Positions 24,054 through 32,575 of a stretch of DNA of 36,697 bases are shown here, one piece after another. The translations under genes were made by a program, and so were the position numbers. Location: the NCBI GenBank assembly GCA_035454605.1, contig DATIGQ010000207.1, positions 1-36,697 on the forward strand. Direction: 5' to 3'. Source of the stretch: Terriglobales bacterium (GTDB lineage Bacteria; Acidobacteriota; Terriglobia; Terriglobales; Acidobacteriaceae). The notes beneath the pieces were generated by a model. It was given only the letters and a program-made list of their open reading frames with translations. It was not told the DNA's origin and made no database searches. The first letter of the stretch is position 1. Every line of letters begins with the position of its first letter.

Positions 24054-25751
24054 ATGCCGAGCCTGTTGTACCAACAGATTGACGCGCTGAGCCGGGAGAA
24101 GGGCATCGACCCGCAGATCGTGGTGTCGGCGGTGGAAGACGCCATTGTGGCGGCCACGCGCAAGAGCATCAAGACGCCGGAAGACCTGCGCGCCGAGCTG
24201 GACAAGGAAAGCGGCGTGATCGCGGTGTACGCGGTGAAGCAGGTGGTGGTGGACGAAGACGAGATCGAGGACCCGCACACCCAGTGCACGCTGGAAGAAG
24301 CGCGCGAAGTGGATCCCAACGTCGAGGTGGGCGGGGAAGTGAAGTTCCTGAAGTCTACCGAGGGCCTAGGACGGATCTCGGCGCAGATCGCCAAGCAGAT
24401 CATCTTCCAGAAAGTGCGGGAGGCGGAGCGGGACACCATCTACAACGAGTACGTCAACCGCATCGGCGAGATCGTGACCGCGACGGTGAAGCGCATGGAG
24501 GGCCCGGACGTGATCTTCGACCTGGGCACGGAAGCGCGCATGCCGCGGCGGGAGCAGTCGCGGCTGGAATCGTTCGCGGTGGGCGAGCGGGTGAAGGTGG
24601 TGATCTCGCGGCTGGAGCGCGCCTCGCGCGGGCCGCAGGTGATCGTGTCGCGGGCGGCGCCGGATCTGGTACAGCACCTGTTCCAGACCGAAGTGCCGGA
24701 GATTTACGATGGCACGGTGCAGATCCGGGCCATCGCGCGCGAAGCCGGAGAGCGCACCAAGATCGCCGTCATGTCGAAAGACAAGGACGTCGACCCGGTG
24801 GGCGCCTGCGTGGGCATGAAAGGCATGCGCGTGCAGTCGATCATCCGCGAGCTGCGCGGGGAGAAGATCGACATCATCGAATACCACGAGGACCCGGTGG
24901 TGTTCGCCGAGAAAGCTCTGCAGCCTGCCAAGGTGGGCCGCGTCTCGGTGGTGGATGCGGCGGAAAAGCACCTGGAAGTCATCGTGGATGACTCGCAGCT
25001 CTCCCTGGCCATCGGCAAGAAAGGGCAGAACGTCCGCCTGGCGGCCAAGCTCCTGGGCTGGAAGATCGACATCAAGAGCGAAGAAGAAAAGCGCCAGGAA
25101 GTGGAGCAGCAGATGCAGGCGCTGGTGGCCCCGCCCACCACGCCGCTGGAGCAGGTACCGGACCTCAGTGAAGGGGTGGTGGAGAAGCTGAAAGGCGCCG
25201 CTATTACCACGGTGGAGGGCCTGGCAGACATGACGCCGGAGCAGTTGGAGGCCATTCCGGGTATCGGGCCGAAGACGGTGGAAAAAATCAGCCTCGCGGT
25301 CAATAATTACTTCCAGAGCCTGGGAGTGGCGCCGGAGCCGGTTGCCGAGGCGGCGGCGGAAAGCGCCGAGGCCGCTCCTGCCGCTGAAGGGGCAGAGACA
25401 GCAGAGGCTGAAGCGGTCGAATCTGAAGCGGCGAAGGCGGAGCCAACCGAAGCTGCGCCTGTGGAAGCGGTTGAGGCCGCGCCGGAAGCTGCGGAGGCGC
25501 CAGCCGAAGTGCCTGCGACCGAGGAAGCTGGGGCGGAAGCCGTGGCCGAAGGGGCCGTGGTCGAGGAAGCTGGACCGGAAGCTGCTGCCGAAGAGGTAGT
25601 GGTCGAGGAAGCTGGACCGGAAACTGCTGCCGAAGAGGTAGTGCTCGAGGAAGCTGGGGCGCAGGAAGAGGCTTCCGCAGAGGAAGCCCCGGCCGAGGAA
25701 GCGGCGGTCGAGGAAGCTCCCCAAGAATCGCCAGAAGAACAACAGTCGTAG
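24054..25751 (+). CDS. nusA: Transcription termination/antitermination factor NusA, long acidic tail
   Basis: NusA modulates pausing, termination and antitermination. The N-terminal domain LYQQIDALSREKGIDPQIVV is followed by an S1 domain near residues 130-200 (GEIVTATVKRMEGPDVIFDL), tandem KH domains (CVGMKGMRVQSIIRELRGEK, and LAIGKKGQNVRLAAKLLGW), and one helix-hairpin-helix (GLADMTPEQLEAIPGIG). After about residue 425 a 140-residue Ala/Glu-rich tail contains tandem 14-residue repeats. The tail is far longer than in most NusA proteins. ATG at 24054 follows the heptad array. Confidence 0.96.
   Translation: MPSLLYQQIDALSREKGIDPQIVVSAVEDAIVAATRKSIKTPEDLRAELDKESGVIAVYAVKQVVVDEDEIEDPHTQCTLEEAREVDPNVEVGGEVKFLKSTEGLGRISAQIAKQIIFQKVREAERDTIYNEYVNRIGEIVTATVKRMEGPDVIFDLGTEARMPRREQSRLESFAVGERVKVVISRLERASRGPQVIVSRAAPDLVQHLFQTEVPEIYDGTVQIRAIAREAGERTKIAVMSKDKDVDPVGACVGMKGMRVQSIIRELRGEKIDIIEYHEDPVVFAEKALQPAKVGRVSVVDAAEKHLEVIVDDSQLSLAIGKKGQNVRLAAKLLGWKIDIKSEEEKRQEVEQQMQALVAPPTTPLEQVPDLSEGVVEKLKGAAITTVEGLADMTPEQLEAIPGIGPKTVEKISLAVNNYFQSLGVAPEPVAEAAAESAEAAPAAEGAETAEAEAVESEAAKAEPTEAAPVEAVEAAPEAAEAPAEVPATEEAGAEAVAEGAVVEEAGPEAAAEEVVVEEAGPETAAEEVVLEEAGAQEEASAEEAPAEEAAVEEAPQESPEEQQS
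25557..25661 (+). repeat. 42-bp tandem repeat in the nusA tail
   Basis: Units beginning at 25557, 25599 and 25641 are spaced exactly 42 bp apart; the first two are complete and nearly identical, the third partial. Each unit opens with GTGGTCGAGGAAGCTGG or a one-base variant and encodes a 14-residue VVEEAG-type acidic repeat. Copy number may vary between strains by slippage. Confidence 0.8.
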
Positions 25752-25774
25752 GCAAGCGAGCGGGAAGCAGAAAC

Positions 25775-25795
25775 CCGCTGCGCATAGCGCAGCGG
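25775..25795 (+). other. Perfect hairpin between nusA and infB
   Basis: CCGCTGCGC (25775-25783) pairs without mismatch with GCGCAGCGG (25787-25795) around an ATA loop. No T-run follows, so it is not an intrinsic terminator, and infB is expected to be co-transcribed. It may act in RNA stability or processing. The rest of the 151-bp spacer contains no gene; ylxR and ylxQ, which often stand here, are not seen. Confidence 0.5.
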
Positions 25796-25902
25796 AACAA
25801 TGAGCACCGAAGCACCGTGTAAGCTGTCCAACCCAATGCGCAGCACAGGAACCAGGGGGTTCGGATGAAGACTTAGCGGAAATTCGGAGAAATACGGGGC
25901 GG

Positions 25903-28665
25903 ATGGATAAGGTACGAATCAACGATCTGGCCAGGGAACTGGAAGTCAAGAGCAAGGCCATCCTGGACCTGCTCCCGGGCTTCGGCGTCACGGAAAAGAA
26001 GACGCACTCGAGCTCGGTGGATCCGGACGTGGCCGAGAAGGTGCGGAAAGCCATCCGCGCCCAGGCGGAAGCGGCAACCCCGCGCGCCAGGGCGGCACGT
26101 CCCGCTCCGGCCGAATCGGACATCAAGCCCAAGTTCGACCTTTCCAAAATCTCCAAGCCCGGCGATGTGCTGAAAGCCATCTCCGGACAGGCCGCGCCGC
26201 CCGCCAAGGCGGCTGCGCCACCCGCCGCGGCGGCCAAGCCGGTGACGGCAGCACCACCCGCTGCACCCGCGGCTCCAGCCGCAAAGCCCAAGGTGGCAGC
26301 TGCACCTCCGGCGGTGGCTCCGGCAGCGCCGGCAGCCAAGCCTGCGGCGCCTGCGCCGCCTGCGCCGCCGGCTGCGGCCATCCCGCCACCGGCTGCGCCT
26401 GTCGCAAGACCGGCCGCTCCTGCGGCTACCGGCGCGCATGCCAGTGCGAGGCCTTCGCCTCCACCTCGGCGGATGATCACACCGCAGACCGGTCCGCGCC
26501 CGGTGTACAAGGCTCCCGCCGCCGCGCCACCCGCAAGCGCGAGCGCGGGTGCGAGCGCGTCGACGCCTCGTCCGGCTCCGGGACGCCCGGTGCCGGGCAA
26601 GCCCATCTTCCAGCGGCCGCGACCGGCCGCGCCGATGCGACCGCCGTCGCGTCCGGGTGAGCGCCGTCCGATGCATCCCACGCGCACGTCGCCGAGCGGC
26701 GTGGCGCGTCCCATGGGCGGAGCTCCGGGAATGCCGCCGCCTTCGCGTCCGGCAGGACGCCCGGGTGCGCCGGGGCGGCGCCCACAGTATCGCCGTGGCC
26801 CTAAAGAAGGGCCCATGAAGGGCTACAAGCCGCCTCCGCGGCTGACCCCGATCTCCACCGAGCCGCTGCCCATCACGCGCTCCATCGTGATTCCGGAAGG
26901 CATCAGCGTGAAGGACCTGGCGGAAAAGCTCGATGTGCGCGCCAAGGATCTGATCGCGCGCCTGCTGGCGCGCGGGGTATTCGCCACCATCAATCAGACG
27001 CTGGATGCCGAGCTGGCCACGGAAATGTCGCGGCAGTTCGGGGCCGACACCAAGACCATCAGCTTCGAGGAGGAAGTGGCGCAGGAATTCGCGGAAGCGA
27101 CGCCGGAAGCCGACGATGCCGCCAAGCTGATCCCGCGGCCGCCGGTGGTGACGGTGATGGGCCACGTGGACCACGGCAAGACGTCGCTGCTGGACTCCAT
27201 CCGCGAGACCAACGTGGCGGGCGGCGAAGCCGGCGGCATCACCCAACATATCGGCGCGTACAAAGTGAAGATCGTCGATTCCGAGTCGCCCGCCTACGGG
27301 CGCGAGATCGTGTTCCTGGATACGCCCGGCCACGAGGCCTTCACGCGCATGCGCGCGCGGGGCGCCAAGGTCACCGACATCGTGGTGCTGGTGGTGGCGG
27401 CGGACGACGGCGTGATGCCGCAGACGCTGGAAGCCATCGACCACGCCAAGGCCGCCAATGTGCCCATCATCGTGGCGGTGAACAAGATCGACAAGCCGGA
27501 AGCCATGCCGGAGCGGGTGAAGAAACAACTCGCCGACCGCGGCCTGCTCCCCGAAGACTGGGGCGGGAAGACGGTGTTCGTCGACGTTTCCGCCAAGAAG
27601 AAGACCAATCTCAACCTGCTGCTGGAGATGGTGTGCCTGGTGGCCGACCTGCAGGAGGTGAAAGCCAACCCCGACCGCCCGGCTACGGGCACGGTGCTGG
27701 AAGCGAGGCTGGACCGCGGGCGCGGCAACGTGGCCACGGTGCTGGTGCAGAACGGCACGCTGCGGCGCAGCGACACGTTCATCGTAGGCAACATATTCGG
27801 CAAGGTGCGCGCCATGTTCGACGACCGCGGCAGCGCGGTGGAAGAGGCCCCGCCGGCCACGCCGGTGGAGTTGCTCGGCCTCGAAGGCTTGCCCCAGGCC
27901 GGCGATCAGCTGGTGGTGATCGCGGACCGCGACCGCGCCCGGTTGATCACCCAGTATCGCGAGCAGAAGACGCGCGAGGCCATGCTGGCCAAGAGCTCCA
28001 GGGTGACGCTGGAAGGCCTGGCGGAGCAGATCAAGACCGCCGGCATCAAGGAATTGCCGCTCATCCTGAAGGGCGACGTGCAGGGCTCGGTGGAGGTGCT
28101 GGCCGATTCCCTGGACCGGCTCTCGACCGACAAGGTGAAGATCAAGATCCTGCACTCGGGCGTGGGCGCCATCACGGAGACGGACGTGCTGCTGGCCTCG
28201 GCGTCGAACGCCATCATCATCGGGTTCAACGTGCGGCCGGAACGCAAGGCGCAGGAACTGGCGGAGCAGGAAAACGTCGATCTGCGACTGCACTCGATCA
28301 TCTACGAGCTGCACGACGAGATCAAAAAGGCCATGGCCGGGCTGCTCGAGCCGACCATCAAGGAAACCTACCTGGGACGCGCCGAAGTGCGCGAGACCTT
28401 CCGCATCCCCAAGGTAGGCACGGTGGCCGGTTGCTACGTGCAGGACGGCATCATCAAGCGCGACGCCGAAGTGCGGCTGCTGCGCGACAACGTGGTGGTG
28501 TTCAAGGGCAAGGTCGGGTCGCTGCGACGCTTCAAGGAAGACGCCAGCGAAGTGCGCCACGGACTGGAGTGCGGCATGTCCATCGCCAATTACAGCGACA
28601 TCAAGAAGGGCGACGTCATCGAGTGCTTCGTGACGCAGAAGGTCGCGGCCGAGGCATTGGCCTAA
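25903..28665 (+). CDS. infB: Translation initiation factor IF-2
   Basis: IF-2 is the GTPase that brings initiator tRNA to the 30S subunit. The 920-residue product has an N-terminal IF2_N module ([18 protein letters not shown]), a roughly 260-residue linker dominated by Ala and Pro (about residues 70-310), and a second IF2_N module ([18 protein letters not shown]). The GTPase domain follows, with GHVDHGKT at 420-427, DTPGHEAF and NKID, then the fMet-tRNA binding domains. ATG at 25903 gives MDKVRIND, the expected start. AGCGGAAATTCGGAGA lies upstream. Confidence 0.96.
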   Translation: MDKVRINDLARELEVKSKAILDLLPGFGVTEKKTHSSSVDPDVAEKVRKAIRAQAEAATPRARAARPAPAESDIKPKFDLSKISKPGDVLKAISGQAAPPAKAAAPPAAAAKPVTAAPPAAPAAPAAKPKVAAAPPAVAPAAPAAKPAAPAPPAPPAAAIPPPAAPVARPAAPAATGAHASARPSPPPRRMITPQTGPRPVYKAPAAAPPASASAGASASTPRPAPGRPVPGKPIFQRPRPAAPMRPPSRPGERRPMHPTRTSPSGVARPMGGAPGMPPPSRPAGRPGAPGRRPQYRRGPKEGPMKGYKPPPRLTPISTEPLPITRSIVIPEGISVKDLAEKLDVRAKDLIARLLARGVFATINQTLDAELATEMSRQFGADTKTISFEEEVAQEFAEATPEADDAAKLIPRPPVVTVMGHVDHGKTSLLDSIRETNVAGGEAGGITQHIGAYKVKIVDSESPAYGREIVFLDTPGHEAFTRMRARGAKVTDIVVLVVAADDGVMPQTLEAIDHAKAANVPIIVAVNKIDKPEAMPERVKKQLADRGLLPEDWGGKTVFVDVSAKKKTNLNLLLEMVCLVADLQEVKANPDRPATGTVLEARLDRGRGNVATVLVQNGTLRRSDTFIVGNIFGKVRAMFDDRGSAVEEAPPATPVELLGLEGLPQAGDQLVVIADRDRARLITQYREQKTREAMLAKSSRVTLEGLAEQIKTAGIKELPLILKGDVQGSVEVLADSLDRLSTDKVKIKILHSGVGAITETDVLLASASNAIIIGFNVRPERKAQELAEQENVDLRLHSIIYELHDEIKKAMAGLLEPTIKETYLGRAEVRETFRIPKVGTVAGCYVQDGIIKRDAEVRLLRDNVVVFKGKVGSLRRFKEDASEVRHGLECGMSIANYSDIKKGDVIECFVTQKVAAEALA

Positions 28666-28670
28666 CGGCA

Positions 28671-28740
28671 GTTTCGAGTTTCACGTTTCGAGTCCTGGGC
28701 GTCGCCTTCTTGAACTTGAAACTCGACACTTGAAACTTGC
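28671..28740 (+). repeat. 10-unit heptad array with internal dyad, infB-ylxP spacer
   Basis: Ten consecutive 7-bp steps run from 28671 to 28740. The first three are GTTTCGA, GTTTCAC, GTTTCGA; the last four are AACTTGA, AACTCGA, CACTTGA, AACTTGC, close to the reverse complement of the first group, with three less regular units between. The array can thus fold as a long imperfect hairpin. It includes the presumed TTG start of ylxP. Confidence 0.82.
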
Positions 28741-29029
28741 CTTGATTGCTTTTCTCACCGTCGAAATCCACATTGAAGGGGCGCGGTCGCTGAAGGACAA
28801 GCGACAGGTGCTGCGCAGCCTGAAGGACGGGCTGCGGGCGCGCTTCAACGTGTCGGTGGCCGAGCTGGAGTCCAATGACCTGTGGCAGCGCGCCACAGTC
28901 GGCATCGTCAGCGTCTCTTCTTCCCGTGATTACCTCGAGGGCCTGATGCAGAAGGTGGAGCGCGAGGCCAACCACATCGCTTCCTCCACGGGAGCGGAAG
29001 TCACGGAGAGCTTCCTGGATTATCTGTAG
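28730..29029 (+). CDS. ylxP: DUF503 family protein (YlxP)
   Basis: A 99-residue DUF503 protein, the family of B. subtilis YlxP, which lies between infB and rbfA there as well. ARSLKDKRQVLRSLKDGLRA and the beta-rich core are diagnostic. The function is not established, though ribosome-linked roles are suspected from conserved context. The start is uncertain: TTG at 28730 lies within the heptad array, and another TTG at 28742 would give a start nearer the family norm. Confidence 0.9.
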   Translation: MKLALIAFLTVEIHIEGARSLKDKRQVLRSLKDGLRARFNVSVAELESNDLWQRATVGIVSVSSSRDYLEGLMQKVEREANHIASSTGAEVTESFLDYL

Positions 29030-29049
29030 GTCTCAGGTCCAGGAGACTA
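29030..29049. terminator. Possible convergent terminator hairpin, ylxP/rbfA
   Basis: GTCTC (29030-29034) and GAGAC (29043-29047) flank an 8-base loop in the 17-bp gap between the convergent stops of ylxP and rbfA. Outer TAG/CTA bases may extend the stem with a bulge. Only short T-runs flank it, so termination efficiency is doubtful. Confidence 0.35.
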
Positions 29050-29412
29050 TTTCTTGCGTTTTTCGGCGCGGCGCAGCAGTTCGTCGATGCGAGCCTGCAT
29101 CCTCTGAGAGCGGTCGAGGTGAAAAGTCATCTCCGGAGGATGGGCCATGCCGAGGCGCACGCCGACTTCGCGACGGATGTAACCCTTGGCGGCCGCGAGG
29201 CCTTCCATGGTCTGCTGCGCTTCGTCGTCGTCGCCCTCGACGGAGACCAGGATGCGCGCGGAGCGGCCGTCGGACGCGAGCTTCACTTCGGTGACCGTGG
29301 CCAGGCCGATGCGCGGATCGGCCAGCTCGCCCTCGAGCAGGGAGCTGATCTCGTCACGCAGGGCGTCGGCGACACGCTCGAAGTGGTGCTCGCGGCTACG
29401 TTGTTCAGGCAT
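29047..29412 (-). CDS. rbfA: 30S ribosome-binding factor A
   Basis: RbfA is a KH-fold factor for 16S 5'-end maturation. The 121-residue product shows RVADALRDEISSLLEGELADPRIG and VTEVKLASDGRSARILVSV, followed by the C-terminal RLGMAHPPEMTFHLDRSQR. ATG at 29410-29412 is preferred over a TTG one codon upstream. Unusually the gene is on the opposite strand to infB and ylxP, converging on ylxP, while in many genomes it is the next co-directional gene of the operon. No strong Shine-Dalgarno is seen; its upstream region is the 25-unit heptad array. Confidence 0.94.
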   Translation of the reverse strand: MPEQRSREHHFERVADALRDEISSLLEGELADPRIGLATVTEVKLASDGRSARILVSVEGDDDEAQQTMEGLAAAKGYIRREVGVRLGMAHPPEMTFHLDRSQRMQARIDELLRRAEKRKK

Positions 29413-29427
29413 CAACGAAAAGATAGC

Positions 29428-29602
29428 AGTGGCTGGTGACTAGTGGCTAGTACCCAGTACCGAGTACCCAGTACCCAGTACCCAGTGGAGTTCTCAGTTC
29501 CCGGTTCTCAGCTCCCAGAAAAACCAAAACAAAAACCAAAACCAAGACAAAAGCCAAAAACCCAAGCCAAGAGCCAAGGGCCAAGGGCCAAGGGCCAAGA
29601 GG
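29428..29602 (+). repeat. 25-unit heptad repeat array
   Basis: The longest array: 175 bp dividing without slip into twenty-five 7-bp words. It opens with AGTGGCT/GGTGACT, passes to AGTACCC (four copies or one-base variants of it, in a run of five), then TTCTCAG/TTCCCGG/CTCCCAG, then an A-rich AAAAACC zone, and ends with CAAGGGC (three identical copies) and CAAGAGG. The word changes while the 7-bp phase is kept. It fills the divergent gap between rbfA and the glycosyltransferase. Confidence 0.93.
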
Positions 29603-29625
29603 CATCCCTGACTTCGCCAGGGATG
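29603..29625. repeat. Palindrome after the 25-unit array
   Basis: CATCCCTG (29603-29610) and CAGGGATG (29618-29625) form a perfect 8-bp stem around ACTTCGC. It directly follows the heptad array and lies 37 bp before the glycosyltransferase start. No T-run follows. It may be a dispersed intergenic palindrome like that at 10020-10039, or a local operator. Confidence 0.5.
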
Positions 29626-29661
29626 ACAACAGGAAACAGGCTCCTCTACACTCGAACGGCA

Positions 29662-31275
29662 ATGGCAGGACGCACGGTGCGGGAACTCGTGACGCTGGCT
29701 GCGTTCTGCGCGTTCCTGTTCTTTTTCGGGCTGGGAAGCTTCGGGCTGTTAGGCCCGGATGAGCCGCGGTACGCGCAAGTGGCGCGGGAGATGGCAGAGC
29801 GCCACGACTGGGTCACGCCCACCCTGCACGGCGAGGCGTGGCTGGAGAAGCCGGTTCTCTACTACTGGCGAGCGCGGGTTGCGTTCGCGCTGTTCGGGGT
29901 ATCGGATTGGTCGGCGCGGCTGCCCTCTGCGACCTTTGCGGCACTGATGGCGGTTGTCATCTACCTGTTCACGCGGCGCTTCCGTCCCGGCGGGCAACTG
30001 GAAGCGGCGCTCATCACGGCATCGGCAGCCGGCGTCTTAGGTTTCGCGCGCGCGGCCTCCACTGACATGGAACTGGCCGCGCCGTTCACCATTGGCATGC
30101 TGGCCTGGTACGCGTGGCACGCCACCGGGCGCAAGCTATGGTTGGCCGCGTTCTACTTCTTCCTGGCCGTGGGCACGCTGGGTAAGGGACCGGTGGCGCC
30201 GGGACTGGCGGCGCTGATCGTGGCGGCGTACGCGGGCCTGCGCCGGGATCTTCGGCTGCTGTGGCGGACGCTGTGGCTGCCGGGCGTCCTGCTCTTCCTG
30301 GCGGTGGCGATGCCCTGGTATGTAGCGGTGCAAGTGGCGAACCCGCAGTTCTTCCGCGAGTTCTTCCTGGAGCACAACCTGGCGCGCTTTGCCACCGACC
30401 TGTACCGACACAAGCAGCCGTTCTGGTTCTATCTGCCCGTGCTCATCCTCGGCTTGCTGCCGTGGACGGCGATCGCTTTCGCGTCGCTAGTGCAGGCGAT
30501 CAAGCGGGCGCGCCTGGCATGGAAGGAGCGCGGTGAGACGCGCGATCCCCTGCCGCTGTTCCTGGCGGCCTGGGCGGTGGCGCCGGTGGTGTTCTTCTCG
30601 CTGTCCCAGTCGAAGCTGCCGGGATACATCCTGCCGGCGCTGCCCGCGTGGACGCTGCTGGCAGCCGACCTGGTGTGGCGGCGACAGCATGAAGGCAAAG
30701 AGCTGAACGCAGGGCTGCTGTGGGGACATGCGCTGGTGCTGGGAGCAATCGCGGGCGCGCTGCCGCTGGTGCCATTCGTGTTCCAGCGACCGCGGCAAGA
30801 ACTGGAGGCTTGGGCTCTGGGCGTCGCGGTCGCCGTGGGCGTGGTGGTGGTCGCAGCGGCCGCGATTACGCTTCGCCGATACGGCATGGTCATGCTGCGC
30901 TTCGTGACGCTGGTGCCGGTGGTCCTGGCCGTGGCCTTCCTGGTGCGGGTGGAAGCGGTTCCCATAGACCGGGCGCTTTCCGGCCGGCCGATAGCAGCAG
31001 AACTGGAGCGGCTGGGCACGGAAGGCAAGCCGGTAGCGGCGTTCCGCATCCACCGCAACCTGGAGTACGGGTTGGGCTTCTATCGCAACCAGGAAATCAA
31101 GCGATACGAGCGCAACGAGATTCCGTCGGAAGACCATCTGTTGATCGTGCGCGAAGGGAAGCGAGAGGAAGCAGCGAAGATGGCCGGTGGGCGGAGGCTC
31201 TCGCGGATCGGAGAATTCGGGGCGCAAGGAGTGGAGTTTTATTGGGTGTCATCATCCATGCAAGCTGGGGAATGA
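29662..31275 (+). CDS. ArnT/PMT-like membrane glycosyltransferase
   Basis: A 537-residue GT-C type glycosyltransferase with about eleven or twelve membrane segments. The first periplasmic loop has GPDEPRYAQVAREMAERHDW and HGEAWLEKPVLYYW, matching the acidic DE motif and following conserved block of ArnT-like (GT83) enzymes, which transfer sugars from polyprenyl-phosphate donors to lipid A or other acceptors. ATG at 29662 is chosen because upstream codons only translate the heptad array. Substrate is unknown; no lipid A modification genes are near. Confidence 0.85.
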   Translation: MAGRTVRELVTLAAFCAFLFFFGLGSFGLLGPDEPRYAQVAREMAERHDWVTPTLHGEAWLEKPVLYYWRARVAFALFGVSDWSARLPSATFAALMAVVIYLFTRRFRPGGQLEAALITASAAGVLGFARAASTDMELAAPFTIGMLAWYAWHATGRKLWLAAFYFFLAVGTLGKGPVAPGLAALIVAAYAGLRRDLRLLWRTLWLPGVLLFLAVAMPWYVAVQVANPQFFREFFLEHNLARFATDLYRHKQPFWFYLPVLILGLLPWTAIAFASLVQAIKRARLAWKERGETRDPLPLFLAAWAVAPVVFFSLSQSKLPGYILPALPAWTLLAADLVWRRQHEGKELNAGLLWGHALVLGAIAGALPLVPFVFQRPRQELEAWALGVAVAVGVVVVAAAAITLRRYGMVMLRFVTLVPVVLAVAFLVRVEAVPIDRALSGRPIAAELERLGTEGKPVAAFRIHRNLEYGLGFYRNQEIKRYERNEIPSEDHLLIVREGKREEAAKMAGGRRLSRIGEFGAQGVEFYWVSSSMQAGE

Positions 31276-31369
31276 AAAATGCAGAACGAAGGCACAGAAC
31301 ACCTCGTGAGGAGTAGTCAGGCGGATACCAGGGCTTGGTCCGAGGCGTGAGGCGCACTAGACTGACGAC

Positions 31370-32341
31370 GTGGCGACGGCAGCGCTCAAGTCGGTGGAGA
31401 TCCTGGACCTGCGGCATTTCGGGTCGCAAGACTTGCGTCCGCTGCTGGAGGAAGAGGTCGAGCTGTGGGACCAGATGCTGGGTTGGGACTACAGCGGGTC
31501 GGCGGAGATGGTGCTGCGCTACATGGACGCGCGCATCCTGCCGGGCTACGTGGCGGTGGAGGGGCGGCAGGTGCTGGGCTACTCGTTCTTCGTGTACGAA
31601 GGCAGCAAGGGGATCATCGGCGACCTGTTCGTAAGCGGCGGAGGAAAGACACAGCGAAACGGGAGTGATCCGCTGGAGCACCGGCTGTTGACGCACGTGA
31701 TCGAGACGCTGGAGGAATCGCCGGGGGTCCATCGCATCGAGTCGCAATTGCTGCCGCACAAGACCGGGCGCGTGGCGCGGCCATTCCTCGAGGCGGGTTT
31801 CCGGCGCCATCCGCGGCTGTTCATGGTGTGGCCGCTGCGGCCGACGGCGATGGAGACGGGCGCGACGCAGGACATAGAGTTCCGCCCCTGGCGCGAGGAG
31901 GACTTTCAAAGCGCCGCGGCCGTGATCACGGCGGCCTACCGCGGTCACGTAGATTCGGAGATCAACGACCAGTACCGCACGGTGGCGGGCTCGCTGCGCT
32001 TCCTGAACAACATCGTGCGCTTCCCGGGTTGCGGCACATTCGATGGAGAATCTTCGTTCGTAGCGGTGCACCGGCCGACGCAGCTCATGGTGGGGCTGAT
32101 CCTGTGCTCGAAAGTCCGGCACGACGTGGGGCACGTGACGCAGGTGTGCGTGGCGCCGGAGTTCCGCGGGCGGAAGCTGGGCGAGCGCCTGATCGCCGCC
32201 TGCCATGCCAGTTTGCTGCGGCGGAAGTGCACGTCGCTTTCCCTCACGGTCACGGAAGCGAACGCGAACGCGGTGGGGCTGTATAAGCGGCTGGGATTTA
32301 CGGTGACGCATGTGTTCGATGCGTTTGTGTGGGAAGGGTAG
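31370..32341 (+). CDS. GNAT-family N-acetyltransferase, two-domain
   Basis: A 323-residue protein whose C-terminal half (about residues 165-323) is a GNAT domain: VTQVCVAPEFRGRKLGERLI contains the acetyl-CoA pyrophosphate-binding R-G-x-x-x-G pattern, and NANAVGLYKRLGFTVTHVF is the typical last motif. The N-terminal half (MLGWDYSGSAEMVLRYMDAR and following) appears to be a second, degenerate GNAT-like domain. The start is GTG at 31370; no strong ribosome-binding site is visible. Substrate unknown. A palindromic heptad array separates it from a convergent membrane gene. Confidence 0.82.
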   Translation: MATAALKSVEILDLRHFGSQDLRPLLEEEVELWDQMLGWDYSGSAEMVLRYMDARILPGYVAVEGRQVLGYSFFVYEGSKGIIGDLFVSGGGKTQRNGSDPLEHRLLTHVIETLEESPGVHRIESQLLPHKTGRVARPFLEAGFRRHPRLFMVWPLRPTAMETGATQDIEFRPWREEDFQSAAAVITAAYRGHVDSEINDQYRTVAGSLRFLNNIVRFPGCGTFDGESSFVAVHRPTQLMVGLILCSKVRHDVGHVTQVCVAPEFRGRKLGERLIAACHASLLRRKCTSLSLTVTEANANAVGLYKRLGFTVTHVFDAFVWEG

Positions 32342-32344
32342 CTG

Positions 32345-32393
32345 CTAGCCTCTAGCTCCTAGCCAGGAGCTAGAAGCTGGGAACCGAACCTGT
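32345..32393. repeat. Heptad array with 9-bp palindrome between convergent genes
   Basis: Seven 7-bp units (CTAGCCT, CTAGCTC, CTAGCCA, GGAGCTA, GAAGCTG, and two less regular) fill the gap between the GNAT gene and the convergent 60-aa gene. Within it CTAGCTCCT (32352-32360) and AGGAGCTAG (32365-32373) are perfect inverted repeats around AGCC, so the transcript from either strand can form a 9-bp hairpin. No U-run follows. Confidence 0.8.
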
Positions 32394-32575
32394 TAACGCC
32401 GCAACAGCCACATCAGCCAGCCTGCAATAGTCAGCCCGATCATGAAAAAGACGAAACATTCGATGCCGTAGCGCACCTGCTCGCGGGGTGTGTTGCGTTG
32501 GGTGATGCCGAAGACGATGGAGGTAAAGAAGGCGAAGATGAGCGCGGCGGAGAAGTGGGAGAGTTCGAGGCTCAC
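32393..32575 (-). CDS. Small two-helix membrane protein
   Basis: A 60-residue protein beginning MSLELSHFSAALIFAFFTSI with GTG as start. Two hydrophobic segments (about 8-24 and 40-57) flank a short charged loop TQRNTPREQVRYG. The GTG overlaps the TGA of the upstream gene (GTGA), so it is translationally coupled to the DUF6677-like protein. No function is known; the tight coupling suggests the two act together in the membrane. Confidence 0.75.
   Translation of the reverse strand: MSLELSHFSAALIFAFFTSIVFGITQRNTPREQVRYGIECFVFFMIGLTIAGWLMWLLRR

Noticed and set aside
24366-26816. 816-codon - strand open frame antisense to nusA and the infB linker
   Set aside because: Low-complexity translation of the opposite strand of Ala/Pro/Glu-rich coding sequence; no start signal or family match.
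25873-28560. Very long - strand open frame antisense to infB (895 codons)
   Set aside because: It is a shadow of the GC-rich infB gene, with His/Arg/Gly/Leu-biased composition and no recognisable domain; the + strand gene is certain.
29428-29602. CRISPR array
   Set aside because: The repeat unit is 7 bp with no spacers of 25-40 bp; it is a tandem heptad array.
29443-29661. N-terminal extension of the glycosyltransferase through the heptad array
   Set aside because: The 73 added residues only translate the repeat; the ATG at 29662 directly precedes the first membrane helix.
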